From Agroathelia rolfsii (lineage: Eukaryota; Basidiomycota; Agaricomycetes; Amylocorticiales; Amylocorticiaceae): a stretch of 64,000 nt of DNA. The stretch's first letter is position 1. Each line of letters starts with the position of its first letter. This document shows positions 11,819 through 21,962 of the stretch, in pieces. The notes under the pieces were generated by a model, which was given only the letters and a program-made list of their open reading frames with translations, made no database searches and was not told the DNA's origin. Both the position numbers and the translations under genes were made by a program. The stretch spans positions 4,216,001 through 4,280,000 of the forward strand of contig JABRWF010000001.1 of NCBI GenBank assembly GCA_018343915.1. Direction: 5' to 3'.

Positions 11819-13383
11819 GGTTGATATGAGTGAAGAAGGGAGTCAGGGTTAGAAAGCCAAGATAACTCGGATGAATTGACAACGATCGAGTGAATGCTTT
11901 ATGGTGTGATTACCCTGCATGGTTTAGATAGGAGAGAGACCATGGCACATATATGGAATAGTTATAGTTACCGCCACCTAATATTCTAATTACTACTTCG
12001 AACCAGTGTAACGTGGCTCAAATCATAAGTAATTACCTACAAGTAGTACAAATAATGTGCTTCACCTAACGAAGCTAGAACTAGCTTTTGAGCAGCTCTA
12101 TCCTGGTAGGGCTATTACGCCATTCCTAATTGCGTGGCCACCAGGATACAATCATGTACTTGGTCAAAGGGAATATATTGACCTGAGAAATAAAACAATA
12201 CTGGGTAAAAGGGGGTATGGAAAGTGCTTTCAGGTGTAGGAGTAGATCTATGCCGGGTCGCAACATCATCGCCAGAGGCACAGGGGTATGGTAGGAGCCA
12301 TAAGGAATTTGCAAAATAAACGGTGAGGGGAAATATGAAAGGGGGTATGATGCAAAATGAGAAAAGAAGATGGAAAGGAGGAAAAGAAAAACAGACAAGG
12401 AAACTATGTACAAACATCTAGTGTCATGGAAAGTTGTGAAAGGATGAGTGACCACAAAATGAGGTTATTGCACATACTGCAGAGCAAGCAGCCTGGTAAG
12501 GGAGATGAGAGTAAGTTAAGTAATGCCCTAGGATAGTGTATCAACATTTATTCATCTTACATATTGGATGGAATGGATAACTCACCACATGAACACCACT
12601 CGGAGTGTCTTCGAATGGAAACAAAGCATATCTCCAATTAAAATACTGGAATAGACGTCAGAAGGGAGGAAGATGCGATGCGCAAGCCATTGAGCAGAAA
12701 TCTGCTGCTCACAATGGCATCCGGAGCTTGAGATCTTAAGAGAACGTCATGATCCAGTTGTCGATACTGTTGATAGGTAACTAGCAAAGGGGTGACAAAG
12801 TAAGAACCAGAAATCATGGAGTGAAAGCCATCAAGCAGCAATCCGCCGCTCGACATGGCCTCAGATTTCTAGGAGGGCACCATCCAGTTGTGGATGCACA
12901 ACTGGGAATGGCACCCATGCGTACCAGTGGTCGTCGTCAAAGAGCAACTCAAAGCAGCAAGGCCGAGTGATCATGATCACGCTGTCACGATTACTGTGAC
13001 ATATCACGGCGCAGTGATCGCCCCTATAGCGATAAAGATCATGTGAGTTTTACTGAATCGGTAATATCTGACTCTTCTGCATCAGATCCATACTTTTCTT
13101 TCACTTCGGATCTAGAAAATTAGTGCATGAACAGGAATGTTCAATAAAGACATAGGCCAACATTTAGTAAGTTCTTCTCGCTCTTTCTTATATTGAAAAG
13201 CCTTGGCGTAGTGCTCGTTAATCGTCAATTGATGGATTTCGGAGACTTCATCAGACTCAGCGTCAGAGAGCATGCTGAACAAGATACCGGGGACGCGGGT
13301 GCCCAACGCTAAGCGCCCGAGCCTATATTTATTCGAGTCAGCCCTACACACAACAGCTTCGTAGCCAACTATCACCATTGCGG

Positions 13384-13840
13384 GGTCGTTCCCGGTTGTG
13401 CATCCACAGCCGGACGATCTTCCGCCCTCTTGTCAACACGATGGTCCTCTGGTCTTAGCCAGGTTATCTTGTCGTCCCGGTCACGGATCGTGGCCGACCG
13501 GCGTTGATGACTTGGTGGTGGTTGTTTTTAGCGGCGGATCGCTGCTCTAACAACTATTCGTCAAGACTGTTGTTGTCTTCCCATCTCTTGCTTTTTACTA
13601 TTAATATTCTCCGCTCCCGGCTGTGCATTCACAGCTGGACAACCTTCTGCTCCATTGTCATCAACACAATGATTCTCTGGCCTTAGCTAGGTCATCTCGT
13701 CGTCCACGGCCATGGATCTCTTGCTTTCTATATCAATCTCCTCTGCTCTTAGCTGACCTGAATTCAACTGCTGGTTGACTACTCATCAGGGTTGTTTTTG
13801 TTTTTGTTTTTGTTTATTTCCGTTACTCGTTCTCCGACGA
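13384..13840. repeat. Diverged ~230-bp tandem duplication with hairpin motifs (left arm)
   Basis: CCCGGTTGTGCATCCACAGC (from about 13389) and CCCGGCTGTGCATTCACAGC (from about 13616) each start a unit that continues with a similar CTGGTCTTAGCCAGGTTATC / CTGGCCTTAGCTAGGTCATC block. Each start folds as CCRGYTGTG-4 nt-CACARCYGG. A third, better hairpin (CCAGTTGTG, GATG, CACAACTGG) is at about 12883-12904. The whole set is mirrored in the right arm at about 17183-17639 and 18119-18140. Confidence 0.65.
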
Positions 13841-13984
13841 CACACGATCCTAGCCGTGTGGTTGGGCTCAGCAGCCTCCAGCCAGGACATCTTTTAGAAA
13901 CCTAACGTCTCATTATTCTCAGCCGTGGACCATAGTTGACCAGGCAGTACCAGGTTCAGGGCGCATATTACAGACTGGGTTATT

Positions 13985-14361
13985 GCATCTTTAAGGATGA
14001 AGAGGAGATATTTGCGCAGGGCCTCCTTGTATCTTAATTTTCATGAGTAGATGATACAACAAGAATGGAGAATTAAATACTTATGATCATCACCGCCGTC
14101 TGCATTGTTGTCATCCACCTCGTCGTCATTGGAAAAAAATGAATCTTTGCCCGTCAACATTTTTCATATTTCAGTCATGTAATTGATTTGGGCGGAGCAC
14201 TCTTTCTCGCGATTTGAAATAGACATAAAAAGACGATCTTGCATGGTCATGGGCATAGACAAAGACCCAAATTGTTCAGCCGTATATATAGACGACGAAG
14301 ATGGCCCAGATGACGTAGATATGGTTGTTATAAGTGAAGAAGTAAAGGAGTCAGGGAGTAT
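13985..14361 (-). pseudogene. Diverged, broken core copy of the arm gene fragment
   Basis: The nucleotide sequence parallels 11517-11870: GACGACGAAGATGGCCCAGATGACG against GACGACGAAGACAACCCGGATGATA, both followed by TATGGTTGTTATAAGTGAAGAAG-type sequence and AGTCAGGG. On the minus strand it reads SSGPSSSS, MTMQDRLFM, a stop, then KDSFFSND and KEALRKYLLFILKDA. It lies antisense to the 5' region of the core gene and starts exactly where TIR identity ends. Confidence 0.6.
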
Positions 14362-14383
14362 AGAAGCATGTTTTTTTGGCCTT

Positions 14384-16911
14384 ATGAGTGAGATCTCGTG
14401 GCTTGTTGCGTGTGGCTTCGAGCCCACCTCCAATTATGACTTAGACATTGCCAACTTCGATGCAAAGTTAGTTGCATATCTGGCAGAGCACGATATTCCT
14501 CCCTCTTTCACCCGCCACCTGATTCAAGCAGGCGTCATCTTTGGCTCGGAGATCGTCCATCGAGCAGGTGCTATTTGGGACTTCACTGGCCAAGATGAAT
14601 ATCTAACGGCAACATGTACGTCCGGCCTGGCTGTGTTAACGGCACAAAAAATGCTGTATTTTGGAGTTCCCATGTGGGTTAACTGGGGTCCAGTCCCTTT
14701 ACCCTCACATCCTCGGTCACTTGGCCTCCTCGACCTGCTCTATCCAACCACGGACGAAATCCAGACGACACTCAGTGTCGCGGGACATCAGCCGCCTGTC
14801 ATCGAGATTCGCCAATCTTCCAACCCTCCTCGTCCAGTTGCCCAGAGTGGACAAAAACCGGGAGAGTCTTGGCGAAACTTTTTTGCTCGCCGAGACGTTG
14901 AAAATGCCTGCAAAGCGGAAAAGCAAACACCTCAGCAGGCAAGCCTTCGTCTCTGTCGCCTTGAGGAGTCCAAGAAGTATCTCGCGCCCCAAAGAAAGGT
15001 TTTTCATGTTTGGCTGTGGTCGCAAGACGGAAATGGTTTTTGGGAGCGAGAGCAAGTTGCGAAAGACGATATCACTGATGTATGGAAGAATTATTCGAAG
15101 TCACAACGACATTACGATAGCTTCTGCGATGAGTGGGACCTATGTGATGATTTTTCATTTCCTGTTCCTTTGGTTGCCGGGAGGCCGGATACCTGGAAAA
15201 CCAGTCAGTATGAGATTTCTGATCTTTCGGGAGATGATCAAATAGACTCTTTCAACGAATTTCGGTCCAAATCCCCGGACAGTAATCATGCAGGCAACAT
15301 AGAGCGGTCCCCTGGCAGTAATCACGCAGATGAGATACAACAAGACGTCCTCACTGCTTCATCCTTACCTGAGTTTTGCTATTCTCCTCGTCCTCTTATC
15401 ACAGCCCTCGTCAGTTCTACCCCACCTGTAAGTAGCCATTGCTGTTTCTTCCGTAAATGATCTCATTTTAGGGTTAACTTATTATACAGGATATCTCGCC
15501 TTTAGTACATACTGCGCATTTACCCTCTGATACGTCTAATACCCGCGTTATTCCTTCCTCTTCTTCTGACCTTGTCTCCTCTACCATATCTCCCATTCCT
15601 ATTCATAGTTCCCATTACTCGGTTCCAACTGCAGATGATGTCGCTCCGGTACCACTCCCTATCGCTCTCCCTGCAGCCCCGCACAGCTTACTCGTAGATT
15701 GCTCCGCCCAGCCCGAAGGCAGTGCTTCGCCGACTACTTCATCCACCTCACCTGCTATGGCATTTGAGCAATCGCTTCAGCTGTTCTATGGTTTGAATCT
15801 GCAGGGTGCTCCTCCAGAAGTTCCGTCTAACTTCAACCTTACGGACCAAAAAGTCAATAGCATCTTTGGGGACGGCAATGCCATTCTCCAGACACAAGAG
15901 CAGAATTGGTTAAGGGTCTGCGCGAAATCCATCTCAGAGAAAGAGAGCCTACCTAATGGACTCTGGGACGGTAACTTACTTATCAAACCGTCTTCAACCG
16001 TAGTTCTGCGACTGCGCGTGTCAGGAGACCACACATGGTACCAAGTTGATACCCGGCGGCCTATGGTTTCACAATGGCTGCTACTACTTAACTCAGCTAC
16101 AACGGCCTTCTTTTGCGTAAGGCTTGGCGACCTTGTTCCCGGTGAAGTAACCATCCAAAAACTGGTGGAAGAACTTCTTCGGAATGGTTTGCCGTTTACG
16201 ACTGCATCTCACAGGCCTTTGCCTGATGTAAAACAAGCAGCGGGCAATTGCAGACCTACAGTATTTCCAAAATTCAGGCGTTCTCAAGACTGGCAGCCTA
16301 CTCGTGATGATCACATCTCATATGAACTGCAGCGAAAAGAGCTTCTTTCGAAATCACATGTTCGTCGTGCGGCGCTAATGCATGGAGGTATCGTATGGCG
16401 GATCGCTCTAGAAGTGGGTGGACTTTCGTCTGCTATTGACCAGGTAATTTCTGGACCTACCCATATTGCTGAGCGACAGGAGTTTTGTGTCCTTATTCCA
16501 GACACATACTCATCGGAGCCACTTGCTGATGACGGTCTCTCCCCTGAGGAAATGAGTCTCATTGTCGGCACATATCTCGTGGAAACACCTGGCCCCGCTG
16601 GTACAGTCCGCCATACAGCTTTGTCATGGTGGCCACGTCCAAATGAATGGCGAATAAGTAGCTCCAATCATGCTCTCTGGACTGCTGAAAACGAGCGATG
16701 GTTTCAACATGAGCTTAATCAGATGAGGGATGGTAGAGCCTGGCCGAAGAAATGGGACAATCTCCCCGGCCTCCGCTTAACGAAAAGACTGAGGAACACG
16801 ATTGAAGCTTCATCTTCTGCGGTGATTATGGTAGGTTGTAAATTTCTAAGGATCGCAATATGCTTATTCCTTGATTTATTAATATAGGCCAACTATGGAC
16901 CAATATCTTAG
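14384..16911 (+). CDS. Core gene of the long-TIR element, large protein of unknown function
   Basis: Exons 14384-15427, 15490-16830 and 16888-16911 (GTAAGT...ACAG and GTAGGT...ATAG introns) give about 802 residues. Upstream in-frame ATGs exist from 14183, but I chose 14384 because 14183-14350 overlaps the antisense relic and FEPTSNYDLDIANFDAKL looks like the natural N-terminus. The N-terminal third includes FTRHLIQAGVIFGSEI and a Trp-rich WVNWGPVPLP. The middle carries FHVWLWSQDGNGFWEREQV, then WKNYSKSQRHYDSFCDEWDL. A Ser/Pro-rich linker follows (about residues 300-450). The C-terminal part ends with SWWPRPNEW and ENERWFQHELNQM. From memory, repetitive agaricomycete hypothetical proteins share the YDSF.NEWDLC and WWP...W...WF patterns; no function is established. 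I see no DDE triad, zinc fingers or helicase motif. It is the only intact long gene in the element. Confidence 0.75.
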
Positions 16912-17038
16912 TATTTGTATATGTATTACTCATGTATTTTGATTTTTTATTTGTGAAATAATCCTCATTTGACACTATTAAATATCCAGTAAAAATAACC
17001 TGCATAAATTCAGTGGCACGACGTCGCTTTTTATCTAA
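16912..17038. other. Core right edge, 3' flank of core gene
   Basis: AT-rich 3' flank with TTTTTATTTGTGAAATAATCC and no ORF. Ends where the right TIR starts. Confidence 0.5.
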
Positions 17039-19204
17039 AATAACCCAGTCTGTAATATGCGCCCTGAACCTGGTACTGCCTGGTCAACTATGGTCCACGG
17101 CTGAGAATAATGAGACGTTAGGTTTCTAAAAGATGTCCTGGCTGGAGGCTGCTGAGCCCAACCACACGGCTAGGATCGTGTGTCGTCGGAGAACGAGTAA
17201 CGGAAATAAACAAAAACAAAAACAAAAACAACCCTGATGAGTAGTCAACCAGCAGTTGAATTCAGGTCAGCTAAGAGCAGAGGAGATTGATATAGAAAGC
17301 AAGAGATCCATGGCCGTGGACGACGAGATGACCTAGCTAAGGCCAGAGAATCATTGTGTTGATGACAATGGAGCAGAAGGTTGTCCAGCTGTGAATGCAC
17401 AGCCGGGAGCGGAGAATATTAATAGTAAAAAGCAAGAGATGGGAAGACAACAACAGTCTTGACGAATAGTTGTTAGAGCAGCGATCCGCCGCTAAAAACA
17501 ACCACCACCAAGTCATCAACGCCGGTCGGCCACGATCCGTGACCGGGACGACAAGATAACCTGGCTAAGACCAGAGGACCATCGTGTTGACAAGAGGGCG
17601 GAAGATCGTCCGGCTGTGGATGCACAACCGGGAACGACCCCGCAATGGTGATAGTTGGCTACGAAGCTGTTGTGTGTAGGGCTGACTCGAATAAATATAG
17701 GCTCGGGCGCTTAGCGTTGGGCACCCGCGTCCCCGGTATCTTGTTCAGCATGCTCTCTGACGCTGAGTCTGATGAAGTCTCCGAAATCCATCAATTGACG
17801 ATTAACGAGCACTACGCCAAGGCTTTTCAATATAAGAAAGAGCGAGAAGAACTTACTAAATGTTGGCCTATGTCTTTATTGAACATTCCTGTTCATGCAC
17901 TAATTTTCTAGATCCGAAGTGAAAGAAAAGTATGGATCTGATGCAGAAGAGTCAGATATTACCGATTCAGTAAAACTCACATGATCTTTATCGCTATAGG
18001 GGCGATCACTGCGCCGTGATATGTCACAGTAATCGTGACAGCGTGATCATGATCACTCGGCCTTGCTGCTTTGAGTTGCTCTTTGACGACGACCACTGGT
18101 ACGCATGGGTGCCATTCCCAGTTGTGCATCCACAACTGGATGGTGCCCTCCTAGAAATCTGAGGCCATGTCGAGCGGCGGATTGCTGCTTGATGGCTTTC
18201 ACTCCATGATTTCTGGTTCTTACTTTGTCACCCCTTTGCTAGTTACCTATCAACAGTATCGACAACTGGATCATGACGTTCTCTTAAGATCTCAAGCTCC
18301 GGATGCCATTGTGAGCAGCAGATTTCTGCTCAATGGCTTGCGCATCGCATCTTCCTCCCTTCTGACGTCTATTCCAGTATTTTAATTGGAGATATGCTTT
18401 GTTTCCATTCGAAGACACTCCGAGTGGTGTTCATGTGGTGAGTTATCCATTCCATCCAATATGTAAGATGAATAAATGTTGATACACTATCCTAGGGCAT
18501 TACTTAACTTACTCTCATCTCCCTTACCAGGCTGCTTGCTCTGCAGTATGTGCAATAACCTCATTTTGTGGTCACTCATCCTTTCACAACTTTCCATGAC
18601 ACTAGATGTTTGTACATAGTTTCCTTGTCTGTTTTTCTTTTCCTCCTTTCCATCTTCTTTTCTCATTTTGCATCATACCCCCTTTCATATTTCCCCTCAC
18701 CGTTTATTTTGCAAATTCCTTATGGCTCCTACCATACCCCTGTGCCTCTGGCGATGATGTTGCGACCCGGCATAGATCTACTCCTACACCTGAAAGCACT
18801 TTCCATACCCCCTTTTACCCAGTATTGTTTTATTTCTCAGGTCAATATATTCCCTTTGACCAAGTACATGATTGTATCCTGGTGGCCACGCAATTAGGAA
18901 TGGCGTAATAGCCCTACCAGGATAGAGCTGCTCAAAAGCTAGTTCTAGCTTCGTTAGGTGAAGCACATTATTTGTACTACTTGTAGGTAATTACTTATGA
19001 TTTGAGCCACGTTACACTGGTTCGAAGTAGTAATTAGAATATTAGGTGGCGGTAACTATAACTATTCCATATATGTGCCATGGTCTCTCTCCTATCTAAA
19101 CCATGCAGGGTAATCACACCATAAAGCATTCACTCGATCGTTGTCAATTCATCCGAGTTATCTTGGCTTTCTAACCCTGACTCCCTTCTTCACTCATATC
19201 AACC

Positions 19205-19456
19205 ATGTCTATATCATCCGGGTTGTCTTCGTCGTCTTCATCTATGACTGAACAAGACATGACTATGCGAGATTATCTTCTCGTGTTCATTTTTAATTGC
19301 GTAGAGGAGTATACCGCCGAGATCAAGAACAGAAAGGAACTACGCGACAAACTGAGGGCCAGAGACTCATTTCTACCAAAGGATCCAATTGACGAGAATG
19401 ATCCTGAGTATTCTACTCAGTGTTCTTATCATACTATCTACTCACACAAAAAATAA
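19205..19456 (+). CDS. Hypothetical 83-codon ORF in the right arm
   Basis: Identical to the left-arm ORF in mirror position. The start ATG follows CATATCAACC. Downstream, KEALHHFL and LAQAIQMLKELDAVETNLP lie in frames broken by stops, consistent with unspliced introns or decay. Confidence 0.4.
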   Translation: MSISSGLSSSSSSMTEQDMTMRDYLLVFIFNCVEEYTAEIKNRKELRDKLRARDSFLPKDPIDENDPEYSTQCSYHTIYSHKK

Positions 19457-20382
19457 AGGCACAAAGAGGCCTTGCACCATTTTTTAATCAATACCCTTGA
19501 AGATGCAACCGACAGCATTAAAATAAATTAAAATTGGCTTGCACAGGCCATTCAGATGCTTAAGGAGTTGGACGCGGTAGAAACCAACCTGCCAAGGTAT
19601 AAACTAACCCTTTTGCAACCTTGGTCTTTTATTAATGCGTATGTTATGCTATTTTCTGCAGTTTTCATTGGGATACCTAGCAAACTATATCATTTTATTT
19701 ATTTATTTACACATTTGTAATATTGCAATGGCTCAAATAGCCAATGACTCTTGTTCCATAATACGTCATTTTTGCTGTACTTCCATAAAGCCCTAATCCC
19801 CTTACAATTATGTAAATGCCATGCCCCAAACTCAGGTATGTGATTAGTTGGATGCAAAATTCGACCAAGACGATTACGTCGCCGCATGTACCACAACAAT
19901 TACTTGTGTCAGCTCCTCTTAGACCCCTTTGGAAGGCCCCAAGGACCTCTTCCAACAGCTGGATTCTGCGCTAACATTCCTCAGATCAATGGTTGCTCTC
20001 ATGTATTGTCTTAAGTAGTAGTACATCGCCTATGATTTGTGCACTAGATAAGAACCTTCAAACAATTTGAAGTTCATCAGGCGGAAGGAGGTGGTGGTTT
20101 AGTTTAGCTATATAGCCTTGTAGATAGTGTTAGGTGCACTGGCCCTCTATATAATAAAAGAGATTAAATTAATGATTAGGCATCTAAACGGTAAGGGAAC
20201 CAGGATGGATTGCCTCATTCAATATGCAAATAGCAACTTGTTACTAAACTGAGTTGCCTGACTAAGCATCTGGCTGGTGATTAGTGAATGGATTGGATCG
20301 CCTGACTGGTGATTAGTAAATAGACTAGATTGCTTGGGCAATGTGAATTTTTCTCTGAGCACCTTTGGAGATGTAAGTAGGG

Positions 20383-20495
20383 CACTCACTACTGGGCAAT
20401 GTAGGCACCCTGGCGACCACTACTAGGTGATGTATACTAGGTGATGTAGGCACCCAGGCGACCACTACTAGGCGATGTAGGCACCTAGGCGACCT
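20383..20495. repeat. Short tandem repeat, right-arm mirror copy
   Basis: Reverse complement of 10528-10640, internal to the subterminal palindrome array. Confidence 0.7.
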
Positions 20496-20512
20496 AATCG
20501 GGGCGATTATGT

Positions 20513-20863
20513 AAAACTTTCGGTTTTACTCGGAGTAAAACCACGGATGGTTTTTACTTATAGTTTTACTAATGGTTTTACCTAGAGTAAATTTTATAGT
20601 AAATACAACAGTTTTACCCTGAATGGTTTTACCTAGAGTAAATTTTCTGGTAAATACAATAGCTTTACCCTGAGTAAAAATGTCAGAAATTCTACTTTAG
20701 GTAAAACTACTGATTTTACTTTAGCTCAAGTTGCTATATTTACTTATTGGTTTACTTAATATAAAAACCAATGTAAATCCTAGGTTTTTACTTAATGTAA
20801 AAACACTAGTATTACATAAGATTATACCCAAAGTAAATATTATTGTAAAACTATATATATATT
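20513..20863. repeat. Subterminal palindrome array, right arm
   Basis: Mirror copy of the left-arm array, beginning near CTTTCGGTTTTACTCGGAG and ending close to the right terminus. Confidence 0.75.
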
Positions 20864-20894
20864 TTTGGTTGTTACTTATAAATAACCAGAGTGA

Positions 20895-20902
20895 TTATCA
20901 CA
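20895..20902. repeat. Right 8-bp target-site duplication TTATCACA
   Basis: Follows the right TIR end (CCAGAGTGA) without a spacer base. Matches 10118-10125 exactly. Confidence 0.85.
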
Positions 20903-21234
20903 CGTGTGGTTTGAGGTGATTGAATTTTATGACTTTCAACGCCAACCTCAACGACCCGAAACTGCATCCTGGCTGACTAGTATTTCTACTCAACTGGAAC
21001 TTTTTGGTCTTCTCTCGAGAAATACCTGACTTTTCATCTCTGCTGTACTTGCAATTATCGCTCCAAGACACTCTAGGATCACTGTCAACCTCTTCTCTGT
21101 TCTCGATGCTTGTGGCTGGCACTTTTGCTTGAGACCTTGGATCCACTCTGTTGCCAGCCACACCATGAAGACATATCTTTGCCTTCTTGGAGGCTCGTTC
21201 TCTCCATCTTTCAATCCATCCTGGATCCACGATC
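20903..21234. other. Right flank of element, 5' region of small membrane protein gene
   Basis: 332 bp with no supported gene. The opposing minus-strand ORF here is antisense to the next gene and shows no recognisable features. Confidence 0.4.
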
Positions 21235-21585
21235 ATGGCTCTCCAGCAAGTCACAACTACCACCTTCTATACATTTGTGCCCGGTCCCACTCCTTCTTTG
21301 TCACCTCTTCCCATGGTTGCTTCCTCTGCCGTTCCCTACGCTCAAACAGGATCCAAGGCACTTCCAGCTGCCGCATCTATCCCACTCTATCTTTGGTTCA
21401 TCCTTGTTCTCGTTCTTTTGTTCTTCCTTGCCGCCATGGTCTATTTTGTTCAAGACTTCATTGAGATTCGTCGTGCTTCCTCCCGCCAGCGCTCAATGCA
21501 AACCCTTCTGTTGTCCAACTCTCGCATAAGAATGAGCCGTTTTCACAGATTCCAGTGTCCTATGCGTGTCAATTCAGCTTATTGA
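21235..21585 (+). CDS. Hypothetical single-pass membrane protein (116 codons)
   Basis: Starting at the ATG in CGATCATGGCTCTCC, the product has a Thr/Pro/Ser-rich N-terminus (~45 residues), one strong transmembrane helix LYLWFILVLVLLFFLAAMVY at about residues 44-65, then a basic cytosolic-type tail with RRASSRQRS. The layout suggests an N-out type I-like or signal-anchor protein. C-rich third positions and a clean helix favour real coding over chance. An upstream in-frame ATG at 21187 would add 16 residues lacking hydrophobicity. I do not recognise the family. The gene lies between the long-TIR element and a transporter relic. Confidence 0.45.
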   Translation: MALQQVTTTTFYTFVPGPTPSLSPLPMVASSAVPYAQTGSKALPAAASIPLYLWFILVLVLLFFLAAMVYFVQDFIEIRRASSRQRSMQTLLLSNSRIRMSRFHRFQCPMRVNSAY

Positions 21586-21644
21586 TGCGACAAGGTAATG
21601 AGAGTGAAGTTGCTTTCGTTACCAATCCTACCCCCATCTAAGAC

Positions 21645-21962
21645 ATGGCCAGACGATATTCTGATTACCCCAACCATTCAAACGCCTCCTTGCGCTCACA
21701 AGACGGATGGTTTCTTGGTTCTCTTTCTTCAGCACTCGGTTATGTAAGCCCAACAAAATCATTCATTATCCTGTGTGTCCTGTCGGCTGCATCCTGCGCT
21801 ACCCACCTCGCCTACGTGATGAGGGAGACTAAACGCAAGACTTTGATAAGGCAACACATGAACAGAGAGTATGCGGTCAAAGGCTCGGTGATCGTAGTTC
21901 ATGACTCATATGCTCACCTTGACGATATGGCTGACCAAGTAGGACCTCGCCGGGCTGTATAG
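21645..21962 (+). pseudogene. Orphan C-terminal fragment of a second MFS (Dal5-type) transporter
   Basis: WFLGSLSSALGYVSPTKSFI, then ILCVLSAASC and YVMRETKRKTLIRQHMNRE, parallel the last exon of the transporter at 4905-7241 (WLLGSLSPAPDYVSATKTFI, VVRENSRKALLRQQMSK). The 5' three quarters of such a gene are absent upstream, where a different gene sits. The final family signature GLGDRSAWF is replaced by an unrelated acidic tail. The strand is opposite to the intact copy. Best read as a truncated paralogue. Confidence 0.7.

Larger units (their letters stand above)
10128..13984 (+). repeat. Left terminal inverted repeat (~3857 bp)
   Basis: Runs from TCACTCTGGTTATTTATAAG to GACTGGGTTATT. Every ORF in this arm has an identical protein in the other arm at mirrored coordinates, for example 13112-13378 against 17645-17911 and 11567-11818 against 19205-19456. 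Outer to inner it holds palindromic TTTTAC units, a short tandem repeat, an 83-codon ORF on the minus strand, and a diverged ~230-bp tandem duplication. Nothing in the arm over about 110 codons looks like a conserved protein. Confidence 0.92.
10126..20894. mobile_element. 10.8-kb DNA element with ~3.86-kb terminal inverted repeats and an 8-bp TSD
   Basis: The segment 10128-13984 recurs as its reverse complement at 17039-20894. Mirrored positions sum to 31023 throughout, except at the outer edge where the sum is 31022, so one base differs. It is flanked on both sides by TTATCACA, an 8-bp target-site duplication. Two extra bases (AT, 10126-10127) follow the left TSD. The single-copy core (13985-17038) carries one long gene and a small antisense relic. 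No transposase with a DDE pattern or KDZ signature was recognised in either arm or the core. An 8-bp TSD is known for hAT and Zisupton/KDZ-type transposons among others, but the outermost bases (TCACTCTGG) do not match a typical hAT end. I infer a non-autonomous or novel-type cut-and-paste element. Confidence 0.88.
17039..20894 (-). repeat. Right terminal inverted repeat (~3856 bp)
   Basis: Reverse complement of 10128-13984, with one base fewer near the outer end. The inner edge is AATAACCCAGTC and the outer edge is CCAGAGTGA. Confidence 0.92.

Noticed and set aside
18568..18908. Overlapping 109- and 100-codon ORFs in the right arm (mirror at 12115-12455), hydrophobic and Pro/Phe-rich
   Set aside because: Composition is that of C/T-rich DNA translated in two frames at once. 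There is no recognisable family and no supporting splice pattern.
10126..20894. Possibility that the inverted repeat is a pair of LTRs or a simple palindromic rearrangement
   Set aside because: LTRs are direct repeats with TG...CA ends and a 5-bp TSD. Here the repeats are inverted, ends differ, and an exact 8-bp duplication flanks the unit, which favours insertion of a DNA element.
10126..20894. hAT assignment for the long-TIR element on the basis of the 8-bp TSD
   Set aside because: The outermost bases are TCACTCTGG rather than the usual CAG-type hAT end, and no hATC or BED-finger protein is encoded.
10126..20894. Starship or Maverick-type giant element
   Set aside because: No tyrosine recombinase captain, DNA polymerase B, retroviral-like integrase or ATPase reading frame in the core or arms.
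20898..21263. 121-codon minus-strand ORF right of the long-TIR element
   Set aside because: Antisense to the small membrane protein gene and upstream region; no conserved motif.
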